DNA of 64,000 nt, taken from the NCBI GenBank assembly GCA_012719445.1, contig JAAYAH010000224.1:1-64000 (forward strand), given 5' to 3'. Position 1 is the stretch's first letter, and the number at the start of each line of letters is the position of its first letter. The translations under genes were made by a program, and so were the position numbers. This DNA comes from Actinomycetales bacterium (GTDB taxonomy: Bacteria > Actinomycetota > Actinomycetes > Actinomycetales > Kineosporiaceae). Below are positions 17,118 through 25,329 of this stretch, in pieces. The notes beneath the pieces were generated by a model. That model made no database searches. It saw only the letters and a program-made list of their open reading frames with translations, and was not told where the DNA came from.

Positions 17118-19514
17118 CTGAGCACCACAGACCAGCGTTCCGAGATCGGCTGCGAGCAGACCTACCTCGACCAGCTGTACCGGCACGTCGACACCCTCCG
17201 CGAACGCGCCGAACGTGACCTCGATCGCGTCCGGCGCGCCCCCATCGTCCCCACGCCGGCGGGCAGGGCCGAGCGGGACGCCTTCGACGCCTGGCACTCC
17301 GACCGGCTGCGCCAACTGCGGGCCGTGGAGGAGCGGCTCTGCTTCGGCCGGCTCGACCTCACCGGCGGCGAGCACCGGTACGTCGGCCGCATCGGTCTGT
17401 CCGACGACGACCGTGCCCAGCTGCTCATCGACTGGCGGGCCCCTGCGGCGGCGGACTTCTACCAGGCGACGGCGGCGGCACCCAACGGGGTCATCCGGCG
17501 GCGGCACATCGCCACCCGGGGCAGGACGGTGACCGGGCTGGACGACGAGGTCCTCGACGCCGAGGCCGTCGCCGAGGCCGCTGCGAACGGGAACTCCGCG
17601 CTCACCACCATCACCGGCGAGGGCGCGCTGATGACGGCCATCACCGCGCACCGCACCGGCCGGATGCGGGACATCGTGGCCACCCTGCAGTCCGAGCAGG
17701 ACCGGGTGGTGCGGGCACCGCTGGCCGGGGTGCTCGTGGTCCAGGGCGGGCCGGGCACCGGCAAGACCGCCGTCGCGCTGCACCGGGCCGCCTACCTGCT
17801 CTACACGCACCGGGACCGGATCGCGCGCAGCGGGGTGCTGGTGGTCGGACCGTCCCCGGTGTTCCTCCGCTACATCGAGCAGGTGCTGCCCAGCCTCGGT
17901 GAGACCGGCGTCGTGCTCACCACGCTCGCCGAGCTCTACCCGGGCGTCGAGGCGACGGCCCTGGACCCACCCGAGGTCGCGGTGGTCAAGGGCGACCTCC
18001 GGATGGCCACGGTGATCCGGGCGGCGGTGCGCGACCGGCAGCGACGGATCGACGTCCCGATCCCGCTCCGGCTGGACGGCGACCTCATCGAGCTGCAGCC
18101 GCGCGTCGTCGCCACCGCCAGGGCGAGGGCCCGTTCCACGGGGAAGCCGCACAACGGCGGCCGGGTCACCTTCGTCCTGCACCTGCTCGACGACCTGGCC
18201 GACCAGTTGGCCGCAGCCAGGGCGATCCGGGCGGACGACCTCGACGCCCGCGCCGACCTGCTCGCCGAGCTGCGGGCCAGCATCGACGTCCGGCGGGAGA
18301 TCAACCTCCGCTGGATGCCGCTGACCCCGGAGAAGCTGGTGCAGGACCTCTTCGCCTCCCCGGCCCGGCTGGACGCCGCCGCCCGCGGCATCCTCACCGA
18401 GCGGGAGCGGGAGCTGCTGTTCCGGGACCGGGGTTCGCCGTGGACGGCGGCCGACGTCCCCCTGCTCGACGAGGCCGCCGAGCTCGTCGGGGAGGACACC
18501 CAGGCCACGGCGGCGCAGGCGGCGCGGCTGGCGAGGGAGCGGGCGGAGGCCCTGGACTACGCCCGTGGCGTGCTGCGGATGTCCGGGGACCTCGCGGAGA
18601 TGGTGTCCGCGGAAATGCTGGCCGATCGGTTCGCCTCCGGGGGCCCGGACCTCACCCTCGCCGAGCGGGCCCAGGCCGACCGGGCCTGGACCTACGGGCA
18701 CGCCGTCGTCGACGAGGCCCAGGAACTGTCGGGGATGCAGTGGCGGATGGTGCTCCGCCGGGTGCCCTCGCGGTCGATGACCGTGGTCGGGGACGTCGCC
18801 CAGACCGGGTCGGCCGCCGGCACCACCGACTGGACCGAGGTGCTCGACCAGCACGCGGCGGACCGGTGGCGGGTGGCCGAGCTGACGGTGAACTACCGGA
18901 CGCCGGAGCGGATCATGAATCCGGCGGTGGCGATGCTGCGCGCGGCGGGGATCGAGGTGACCCCGCCGACATCGGCCCGGGAAGGCGACTGGGCACCGGT
19001 CGCCGAACGGGTCCGCACCCGGGATCCGGCAGCCGTCGCCGCGGCGGTCGTCGCCGCCCTGCGGGCCGACGACGCGGTGCTCGGGGGCGGCCGGTTCGCC
19101 GTGGTGGTCCCCCGCGCGAGCAGGGCCGATCTCGCCGGGCAGCTCGCCGCCGCGCTGGCCACCGCACCTCCTGCCGCCACGCTGGCCACCGCCCCTTCCA
19201 CCGACGGGCGACGGCCGCAGGCGGAGCCGACGGGCACGGGCACCGGTGGTGGCACCGACGCCGACACCGGCAGCGCAGGCGATCCGGCCGGTCCCGGGTC
19301 CGACCTCGCCGAACGGGTCTCGGTGCACACCGTCGACGACGTCAAGGGGTTGGAGTTCGACGGGGTGGTCGTGGTGGACCCGGTCGCGGTCGTCGCCGAG
19401 TCACCCCGGGGGGTCAACGACCTCTACGTCGCGCTGACCCGTCCCACCCAGCGGCTCACCGTGCTCCACCACGGCACCCTCCCGCCCGGTCTGGAGTCCC
19501 TCGCCGCCGATTGA
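17118..19514 (+). CDS. HelD-like superfamily 1 helicase/ATPase (RNA polymerase-associated)
   Basis: About 798 residues if translation starts at CTG 17118, which has GGAAGG 7 bp upstream and begins exactly where family homology begins (STTDQRSEIGCEQTYLDQLY). A GTG at 16815 would add ~100 low-complexity residues. Coiled-coil N-terminus (1-110), Walker A VQGGPGTGKTAVALH, motif II VVDEAQELSGMQW, motif III GDVAQTGS, and C-terminal KGLEFDGVVVVDP and YVALTRPTQRL. HelD/HelR proteins release stalled or rifamycin-bound RNA polymerase in Actinobacteria and Firmicutes. The region ~690-735 is a low-complexity Gly/Thr/Ala insert. A UvrD-type DNA helicase is less likely given the N-terminal coiled coil. Confidence 0.85.
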   Translation: MSTTDQRSEIGCEQTYLDQLYRHVDTLRERAERDLDRVRRAPIVPTPAGRAERDAFDAWHSDRLRQLRAVEERLCFGRLDLTGGEHRYVGRIGLSDDDRAQLLIDWRAPAAADFYQATAAAPNGVIRRRHIATRGRTVTGLDDEVLDAEAVAEAAANGNSALTTITGEGALMTAITAHRTGRMRDIVATLQSEQDRVVRAPLAGVLVVQGGPGTGKTAVALHRAAYLLYTHRDRIARSGVLVVGPSPVFLRYIEQVLPSLGETGVVLTTLAELYPGVEATALDPPEVAVVKGDLRMATVIRAAVRDRQRRIDVPIPLRLDGDLIELQPRVVATARARARSTGKPHNGGRVTFVLHLLDDLADQLAAARAIRADDLDARADLLAELRASIDVRREINLRWMPLTPEKLVQDLFASPARLDAAARGILTERERELLFRDRGSPWTAADVPLLDEAAELVGEDTQATAAQAARLARERAEALDYARGVLRMSGDLAEMVSAEMLADRFASGGPDLTLAERAQADRAWTYGHAVVDEAQELSGMQWRMVLRRVPSRSMTVVGDVAQTGSAAGTTDWTEVLDQHAADRWRVAELTVNYRTPERIMNPAVAMLRAAGIEVTPPTSAREGDWAPVAERVRTRDPAAVAAAVVAALRADDAVLGGGRFAVVVPRASRADLAGQLAAALATAPPAATLATAPSTDGRRPQAEPTGTGTGGGTDADTGSAGDPAGPGSDLAERVSVHTVDDVKGLEFDGVVVVDPVAVVAESPRGVNDLYVALTRPTQRLTVLHHGTLPPGLESLAAD

Positions 19515-19576
19515 GCGCCCGGCGCTCCCGAACCGCCCGGGGCCGGCTGGTGGCTCCGCGGGCGGACCGCAGGAAC

Positions 19577-19624
19577 GAGGGGAGGGGCCGGCACCCGTGC
19601 GGATGCCGACCTCTCCCTCCCCTC
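19577..19624. terminator. Hairpin between convergent HelD-like and GH12 genes
   Basis: Arms GAGGGGAGGG (19577-19586) and CCCTCCCCTC (19615-19624) are perfect, and an inner CCGGCA/TGCCG extends the stem with a small bulge. It lies midway between the two converging stops and can serve both. Confidence 0.7.
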
Positions 19625-19664
19625 CCGTGCGCCGCCGGAAGGGCGGTGTGGTGAGACGGACGGT

Positions 19665-20813
19665 TCAGAGCGCCGTGCAGGAGACGCTGACGCCGCTGCC
19701 GCTGCCGTTGCCCACGAAGCCGAAACTCGTGGTCTGCCCGGCATTGAGCCGCCCGTTGTATCCGGCGTTGGTGACGGTCACCGTGCCGGAGTTACCAGAG
19801 GCGGTGCCGTTCCACAGGTTGTTGATGGAGGCCCCGCCGAGGTTCATGGTGACCCGCCATCCGTTGATCGCAGAGCCGCCTGCCGTGACGTTCACGTTGC
19901 CGACGAAGCCGCCGCCCCAGGAGCTTCCGACGGAGTACGAGGCCGAGCAGGAACCGGCGCCGCCGCCCCCACCGCCACCGCCCCCACCGCCGCCACCACT
20001 GCTGGTGGTGGTGGTCGTGGTCCGGGTGGTGGTGTAGCCGCCACCGCCGCCCCCGCCGCCACCGTTGACGGAGGCGGAGAAGGAGTTGACGGCGAGGCCC
20101 ACGCCACCGCTCCACGGCTCGAACCCGGCCTGGATGCTGGTCAGGTACCAGGAGTTGGTCGCCCGGCCGCGGCTGATGGTGTCACGGATGAACGCCAACG
20201 TGTCGAAGGACCAACTGGAGATCGGCGACGAGGAGACGTAGGAGACCACGTCGTTGCCGCCGTTGTTGCCCTGCCAGACGGTCCAGTCCCTGCCGGCCAC
20301 GTTGGCGTTGCCGACGGGGGAACCGATCGGCTGGATCGAGCCCTGCCGGTTGAACCAGATCATGATCTCGGTCTGGTTCACGCCGTCGGTCTTCGGAGTC
20401 GAGTCGAGCCAGATGTCGAACGAGGCGTTGTAGGTCGCCCCGCTGACGAACGTGTAGCCGATGCTCGTCGGGATGCTACCGATCCCGCTGATCTGCCGCG
20501 GCGACGGCATACCGGAGCTGCAGTTGGTGTAGTGGCAGCCGAGGAAGATCGACGGGTACGACACCGGGGCTCCGGAGGTGCTGCCGACGCCGTCCTGTTG
20601 GGTGATCCGGAAGCCGCTGCCCGTCGTCTCGATGCACTGGGTGGCCGAGGTGCCCCAGCGGTTGTTCTGGACGATGTAGTCCCCGACCCGCGTGGAGCCG
20701 TACTGCTCGCAGATCGTCGCGGCGGATGCGGGCGCAGCGGCCAGCACGAGAGTGCCGAAGCCCATAGCGGTGGCTACGGCGGTGGTGATTGCGGTTGCCC
20801 GCAGGCGTGTCAT
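19665..20813 (-). CDS. Secreted GH12 endoglucanase with CBM2
   Basis: 382 residues from the ATG at 20811-20813, with GAGGAG upstream and a signal peptide ending ASA-AT; an upstream in-frame start lacks both. GH12 domain ~33-265 with nucleophile E149 (NQTEIMIWFN) and acid/base E232 (QAGFEPWSGG). Then a Gly-rich/Thr linker and a CBM2 at ~285-382 (CSASYSVGSSWGGGFVGNV to final Cys). It cleaves internal beta-1,4-glucosidic bonds in cellulose or mixed glucans outside the cell. A promoter and LacI-type operator lie directly upstream. Confidence 0.95.
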   Translation of the reverse strand: MTRLRATAITTAVATAMGFGTLVLAAAPASAATICEQYGSTRVGDYIVQNNRWGTSATQCIETTGSGFRITQQDGVGSTSGAPVSYPSIFLGCHYTNCSSGMPSPRQISGIGSIPTSIGYTFVSGATYNASFDIWLDSTPKTDGVNQTEIMIWFNRQGSIQPIGSPVGNANVAGRDWTVWQGNNGGNDVVSYVSSSPISSWSFDTLAFIRDTISRGRATNSWYLTSIQAGFEPWSGGVGLAVNSFSASVNGGGGGGGGGYTTTRTTTTTTSSGGGGGGGGGGGGGAGSCSASYSVGSSWGGGFVGNVNVTAGGSAINGWRVTMNLGGASINNLWNGTASGNSGTVTVTNAGYNGRLNAGQTTSFGFVGNGSGSGVSVSCTAL

Positions 20814-20861
20814 GTCACTCCTCGAGGGGGTACTCCGTGAGGGATGTACAGCAAGTGAACA

Positions 20862-20875
20862 TGGCAACGCTCCCG
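20862..20875 (-). promoter_or_regulatory. CebR/CelR-like operator of the GH12 gene
   Basis: TGGCAACGCTCCCG matches 11 of 14 positions of TGGGAGCGCTCCCA, the known site of the LacI-family cellulase regulators CebR/CelR. It lies 49 bp before the GH12 ATG and covers the predicted transcription start of the promoter at 20881-20908, a good position for repression. Confidence 0.6.
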
Positions 20876-20880
20876 CCGGA

Positions 20881-20908
20881 ATCGTAGATGTTTTCGGCGA
20901 CAGCGCAA
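20881..20908 (-). promoter_or_regulatory. Promoter of the GH12 gene
   Basis: On the minus strand TTGCGC (20903-20908), 16 bp, TACGAT (20881-20886). Transcription would start near 20874, inside the operator. Confidence 0.5.
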
Positions 20909-21290
20909 GTACCTGTTTCGACGGCCTCTCCGGACGTCCCTGAACGTCACCGGGTGACCACGCCCCGGCACGAGATCGGGTCGCCCTCGCCCCGCCGACC
21001 CCGAACCCCAGCGCCACCAGCGGCGATCCGGGAAATGGCACGCGTTCCGTCACCCCGGAGACATGATCGATCTCATCGGGCGGTGGCATTTCTTAACCGA
21101 TTCACCCGCGTTGAGCACCGCATTCGTGTGGAACCGTTTCCAGTTCAGCAGGTCACCACCGATATTGATCATCTTCTGGCGTGACGCTCCGTGACGTGCG
21201 CGCAAGCCGGAGCTCGCCCCCTGCCCGCCGGCCGTCGCGTGAGAGAGATCACATCCCGGGCGGGAGTCCCGCGGAGCCTCCCGTGTTGAG

Positions 21291-21304
21291 TACCTGTAGG
21301 GGTA
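21291..21304 (+). promoter_or_regulatory. CsoR/CstR-type operator candidate
   Basis: TACCTGTAGGGGTA resembles the TACCCC-n-GGGGTA dyads bound by CsoR-family sensors of copper or persulfide. It is 90 bp upstream of a CoA-disulfide reductase/rhodanese gene, a typical target of persulfide-sensing CstR. The right half is perfect and the left half degenerate. Confidence 0.4.
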
Positions 21305-21393
21305 TGCAGAACCGGGTGGCCCGCACCCGACGGAACGGCACACCGGCCGAGGACGGCCGGAGACAGACGGTCGGAGACAGGAGGAGGTCCGCG

Positions 21394-23121
21394 ATGAAGG
21401 CAGTCGTCGTCGGAGGGGTCGCCGGGGGCATGAGCTTCGCGGCCAGGGCACGGAGGCTCAGCGAGGACGCCGAGATCGTGGTGCTCGAGCGCGACCGGTA
21501 CGTCTCCTACGCCAACTGCGGTCTGCCCTACTACCTCGGCGGCGAGATCGCGGACCGGTCGAGCCTGCTCCTGCACACGCCGGACTCCCTCGCCGCGACG
21601 CTCGCCCTCGACGTCCGGACCGGGCACGAGGTGCTGGCCGTCGACCGTGCGGCCAGGACGGTGCGGGTGCGCGAGCTCGACACCGGCCGCGAGTACGACG
21701 AGCCGTACGACGCCCTGGTACTGGCCACCGGGGCCTCCCCGGTGGTGCCGCCGCTGCCGGGGGTCGACCTCCCCCAGGTCCGGGTCCTGCGGACCGTCGG
21801 CGACGTCGACGCCCTGAGCGGCCTCGTCGACGGTGGCGCCGGCCGGGCCGTGGTCGTGGGCGCCGGGTACGTCGGCCTGGAGGCCGCGGAGGCACTGCAC
21901 CACCGCGGGCTGGAGGTCACCGTCGTCGAGCTCGCCGATCAGGTGCTGTCCCCCCTCGACCCGGAGATGGCCCGCCCCGTCCACGAGGCGCTGCTCACGC
22001 ACGGGATCCGGCTCCGGCTCGGTGTCGGCCTGGCGGGGGTCCGCCCCGCGGAGCAGGGTCCGGTCGCCGACGGGACGGCCGACAGCCACCCGGCGGACGA
22101 CGCCGGGGCCGCGGTCGTGGTCGACCTCGCGGACGGTTCCTGCGTGCCCGCCGACATCGTGCTGCTGGCCATGGGGGTCCGGCCGGAGTCCACCCTCGCC
22201 CGTGAGGCCGGTCTCACCCTCGGCCGGAACGGCGCGGTGCTCGTCGACGAGCACCTGCGCACCTCCGATCCCGCGATCTACGCCGTCGGCGACGCCGTCC
22301 AGCTCGTCGAGGCGGTCACCGGCGCCCCCGCGGTCATCCCGCTGGCCGGGCCGGCCAACCGCGCCGGGCGGGCCGCCGCCGACCACCTGTTCGGGCGGAG
22401 CGGCGGGCGCACCCCGGTCCAGGGCACCGCGATCGTACGGGTGTTCGACGTCATCGCGGCGGGAACCGGTCGGTCGGAGAAGGCGCTGCGTGCTGCCGGG
22501 ATCCCCCACCACGCCGTCCACCTGCACCCCGGGCACCACGCCGGGTACTTCCCCGGAGCTCGGTCCGTCCACCTCAAGGTCCTGTTCGCCCCGGACGGCC
22601 GGCTGCTCGGAGCCCAGGCCACCGGGTCCGAGGGCGTCGACAAGCGGATCGACGTCCTGGCCACCGCCATCCGAGCCGGGATGACCGTGCACGACCTCGC
22701 CGACCTCGAACTGGCCTACGCCCCGCCGTTCGGGTCGGCGAAGGACCCGGTGAACATGGCTGGCTTCATCGGCGAGAACGTGCTCGCCGGCGATCTCACG
22801 CTCTGGTACGCCGACGAGCTCGACGACCTGCCCGCCGACGCCGTCCTGCTGGACACCCGCAGCGCCAGGGAGTTCGCCGCGGGACACCTGCCCGGCGCCG
22901 TCAACATCCCGCACACCCAGGTGCGGGAGCGGCTGGCCGAGCTGCCGCGCGGGGTTCCGGTGCGGGTGTACTGCCTGAGCGGGTTCCGTTCCTACCTCGC
23001 CACCCGAATCCTCCGTCAGAGCGGGTTCGACGACGTCCGTAACCTCTCCGGCGGTCTGTCCACCCTGCGGCTCGCCCTCCCCGACATCGCCCTGGAGCGT
23101 GAGGAGAACCTCGTCCGCTGA
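21394..23121 (+). CDS. CoA-disulfide reductase/NADH oxidase fused to rhodanese
   Basis: 575 residues, ATG with GAGGAGG upstream. N-terminal FAD site VVVGGVAGGMSFAARARR, single redox Cys C42 in YANCGLPYYLGG, NAD(P)H site VVVGAGYVGLEAAEALHHRG, FAD-binding YAVGDAVQL, then the dimerisation domain. The last ~95 residues are a rhodanese domain with catalytic C527 (YCLSGFRSYLA). Such fusions reduce CoA disulfide, persulfide or polysulfide and move sulfane sulfur in the cytoplasm. A CsoR/CstR-like site upstream fits sulfur-responsive control. The closest alternative label is a plain NADH oxidase. Confidence 0.92.
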   Translation: MKAVVVGGVAGGMSFAARARRLSEDAEIVVLERDRYVSYANCGLPYYLGGEIADRSSLLLHTPDSLAATLALDVRTGHEVLAVDRAARTVRVRELDTGREYDEPYDALVLATGASPVVPPLPGVDLPQVRVLRTVGDVDALSGLVDGGAGRAVVVGAGYVGLEAAEALHHRGLEVTVVELADQVLSPLDPEMARPVHEALLTHGIRLRLGVGLAGVRPAEQGPVADGTADSHPADDAGAAVVVDLADGSCVPADIVLLAMGVRPESTLAREAGLTLGRNGAVLVDEHLRTSDPAIYAVGDAVQLVEAVTGAPAVIPLAGPANRAGRAAADHLFGRSGGRTPVQGTAIVRVFDVIAAGTGRSEKALRAAGIPHHAVHLHPGHHAGYFPGARSVHLKVLFAPDGRLLGAQATGSEGVDKRIDVLATAIRAGMTVHDLADLELAYAPPFGSAKDPVNMAGFIGENVLAGDLTLWYADELDDLPADAVLLDTRSAREFAAGHLPGAVNIPHTQVRERLAELPRGVPVRVYCLSGFRSYLATRILRQSGFDDVRNLSGGLSTLRLALPDIALEREENLVR

Positions 23122-23244
23122 CGGTGCCCCCGGACCCCGCGGCGGGCACCCCGGGCGGGATCCTGACGTTGTCCGTGGCAGGCGCCGCGACGTCGGGCGA
23201 TGTCGCGGCGACGGTGTCGAGCGCCAGCCGTCGAAGGGGGCACG

Positions 23245-24138
23245 GTGGGACCAGAGGATCGCCTCGACGGGGTCGAGCTCCGCGGGCTCGTGCGGAGGGT
23301 CCCCGGGGGCCGGACCGTCCTGGACCGCCTCGACCTCGACCTCCCGGCCGGGGCGGTGACGGCGGTGGTCGGGCGGAACGGCTCGGGCAAGTCCACCCTG
23401 GCCAGGGTGGTCGCCGGCGTCGACCGACCCGACGCGGGCACCGTCCGTCGCCCCGTCCCCAGGGCCTTCCTGCTCGCGGAACGCGCCCCCGCGCTGCCGA
23501 GGTGCTCCGCCGCCGTCCTCACCGACGCGCTGGGCCGGGCACTCCGGGGTTCCACGGTGGCAGGGGACGGCGCGTCGGCCCGGCACCGGCTGCACGAGGC
23601 GTTGGCGGCCCTCGGCTCGACCCACGGGCCGGACGCCGCGCTGACCCGGCTCAGCAAGGGCACCCTGCAGAAGGCCCATCTGGCCGTCGCCTACGCCCTC
23701 GCCGCCAGGGTCACCGTCCTCGACGAACCGGAGACCGGGCTCGACCCCGCGGCGGCGACGGCGGCCGGAGAGCTGCTGCTGGCCCTCGCCGACAGCGGCT
23801 GCACCGTCGTCGTCACCGGGCACCGCCCGCCCGGCGCCGCCCACCGCAGCCTGCTGCTGGAGCAGGGCCGCCCGGTCCAGCCGGACCCGGTACGGGACCA
23901 CGAGCGGGTGTACCTGGTCGACGTCGCTCCCCCCGGTCGTGCGGCGGCAGTCCTCGGTCACCTCGGCCTCGCCCCCGGCCCCGGCCCCGGCCCCGGCCCC
24001 GGCGCCATGCTCGCCGCGGGACAGGAGCAGGCACGGGTGCGGGTCCCCGCCGCGGCGCTCCGGCAGACCCTGCGCGCCGCTCTCGACGCCGGGCTCGACG
24101 TCACCCGCGTCGTCCCGGAGACGGAGGCGGACCGGTGA
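23245..24138 (+). CDS. ABC transporter ATP-binding protein
   Basis: 297 residues from the GTG at 23245 (AAGGGGG just upstream). Walker A GRNGSGKST, signature LSKGTLQKA (a variant of LSGGQ), Walker B VTVLDEPETGLD and switch His in VTGHR. The C-terminus has a Pro-Gly run (~residues 240-253) and a short regulatory segment. Its stop overlaps the start of the next gene (GTGA), so the pair is translationally coupled. It probably powers an exporter together with that membrane protein; the cargo is unknown. Confidence 0.85.
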   Translation: MGPEDRLDGVELRGLVRRVPGGRTVLDRLDLDLPAGAVTAVVGRNGSGKSTLARVVAGVDRPDAGTVRRPVPRAFLLAERAPALPRCSAAVLTDALGRALRGSTVAGDGASARHRLHEALAALGSTHGPDAALTRLSKGTLQKAHLAVAYALAARVTVLDEPETGLDPAAATAAGELLLALADSGCTVVVTGHRPPGAAHRSLLLEQGRPVQPDPVRDHERVYLVDVAPPGRAAAVLGHLGLAPGPGPGPGPGAMLAAGQEQARVRVPAAALRQTLRAALDAGLDVTRVVPETEADR

Positions 24139-24800
24139 GCCTGGTCGGGTTGCTGCTGCGGTTGCAGCTGGTGCGGCGCCGCTCGCTGGCTGCCTGGGCG
24201 GTGTACCTGACGGTGCTCGCGGTGCTCAACGCCGGTCCGACCGGTCCCGTCCAGGGCAGCTTCGCCATGACCGGCGCCGCCCTGCTCGCCGTCAGCACCT
24301 GGCTGGTGATGGCGGGGACGGTCTGCGACCAGGCCACCACCTCGATGCTCGCCGCGGTCGCGGGCGGTCCGCGCCGCCTGCACCTGCTGCAGGCGGTCTC
24401 CGGCCTGCTGGCCGCGGTCCCGCTGGTGGTCCTCGCCCCGATCTGGGACGTCCTCGCCGCCGATCAGCCGGAGCTCGGTCCCGCCCTGCTGCTCGGGGTG
24501 CTCTCGCACCTGACCGCGGCCCTGGTCGGGGCCGGGATCGGCACCCTCGCCTCCCGCCCGGTGACCCGGGACGACGCCGTCGCCCTGCTGGTCGGAGCCG
24601 GCGGGTGCCTGTTGGCCCTCGGGGTGGAGGGCTCCAGCCCGTTCTGGCCGGTCTTCGCCGCGCTCGCGGACGGCAGCGCCCGGGTCACGACGGCAGCCGT
24701 CGCCTGCCTCGGGGCGGTGGCCTGGGCAACGGTGCTCACGGCGCTCGCCGGTGCGGTCGCAGGCCGCCGCCGTAGCTACGGCGCCAGGGCCAGGTCGTGA
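24135..24800 (+). CDS. Integral membrane protein, partner of the ABC ATPase
   Basis: 221 residues, GTG overlapping the upstream TGA. Around six hydrophobic helices are visible (AWAVYLTVLAVLNA, FAMTGAALLAVSTWLVMAG, LLQAVSGLLAAVPLVVLAP, and three more), with a basic C-terminus. No recognised permease family; the size and coupling suit an ABC-2-like half permease. Substrate unknown. Confidence 0.7.
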   Translation: MSLVGLLLRLQLVRRRSLAAWAVYLTVLAVLNAGPTGPVQGSFAMTGAALLAVSTWLVMAGTVCDQATTSMLAAVAGGPRRLHLLQAVSGLLAAVPLVVLAPIWDVLAADQPELGPALLLGVLSHLTAALVGAGIGTLASRPVTRDDAVALLVGAGGCLLALGVEGSSPFWPVFAALADGSARVTTAAVACLGAVAWATVLTALAGAVAGRRRSYGARARS

Positions 24801-25329
24801 CGGGGTGAACACCCCCTCGCCCGCGCGGGTGATCGATCGCTTCAAAGGTCAATCCTCGACCGCCCCGGTCGATAGGACACGTGACGGCTGACGGCTCCGC
24901 AGGCAGGGCTGCTGCGACTGTCCGTCCGTCGAAGGCTCCACCGGACACTGTCCCCCCCACGGTGAGGCCGGTGGAAGAAAGCGGCGGTCCGGGTCTCTGG
25001 CCCGGGCCGCCGCAACCATGTCCGGCCGTCTCCCTCCCCCGTGCCCGACGGCCCTCCCCCGTGCCCGGCGGCCCTCCCCCGTGCCCGGCGACTCCCGCCC
25101 GTGCCCGGCGGCCCGCCTCCGGTGATCACCGATTACGGACGGGTATGACCGCGAGAGCGGTCGTTCGCTCCCACAGACAGCGATCATGTGGGGAGAAGGG
25201 CGGGTGGAACCACCCGGGAGAAGGGTGGGCGCCGGCCGCTGCCCGCGGACCGGCGCCTCACCCCTTCAGCACTCCTCCGACACGTCTCCCCGCCGCCGGC
25301 CTCCTCCGCCCACGGGGTCCCGCCGCCGG
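24801..25329. other. Convergent gene-free region with a 20-bp tandem repeat
   Basis: 529 bp between the ABC membrane gene and the convergent papain-like gene. A small GGGGTG-AA-CACCCC hairpin follows the upstream stop (24803-24816). The tandem repeat at 25021-25120 is listed separately. No gene was recognised. Confidence 0.5.
25021..25120. repeat. Five 20-bp tandem repeats
   Basis: Units of GTGCCCGGCGGCCCTCCCCC in exact 20-bp register: a degenerate first copy, three close copies and a degenerate last copy. Non-coding, between convergent genes. Confidence 0.85.
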
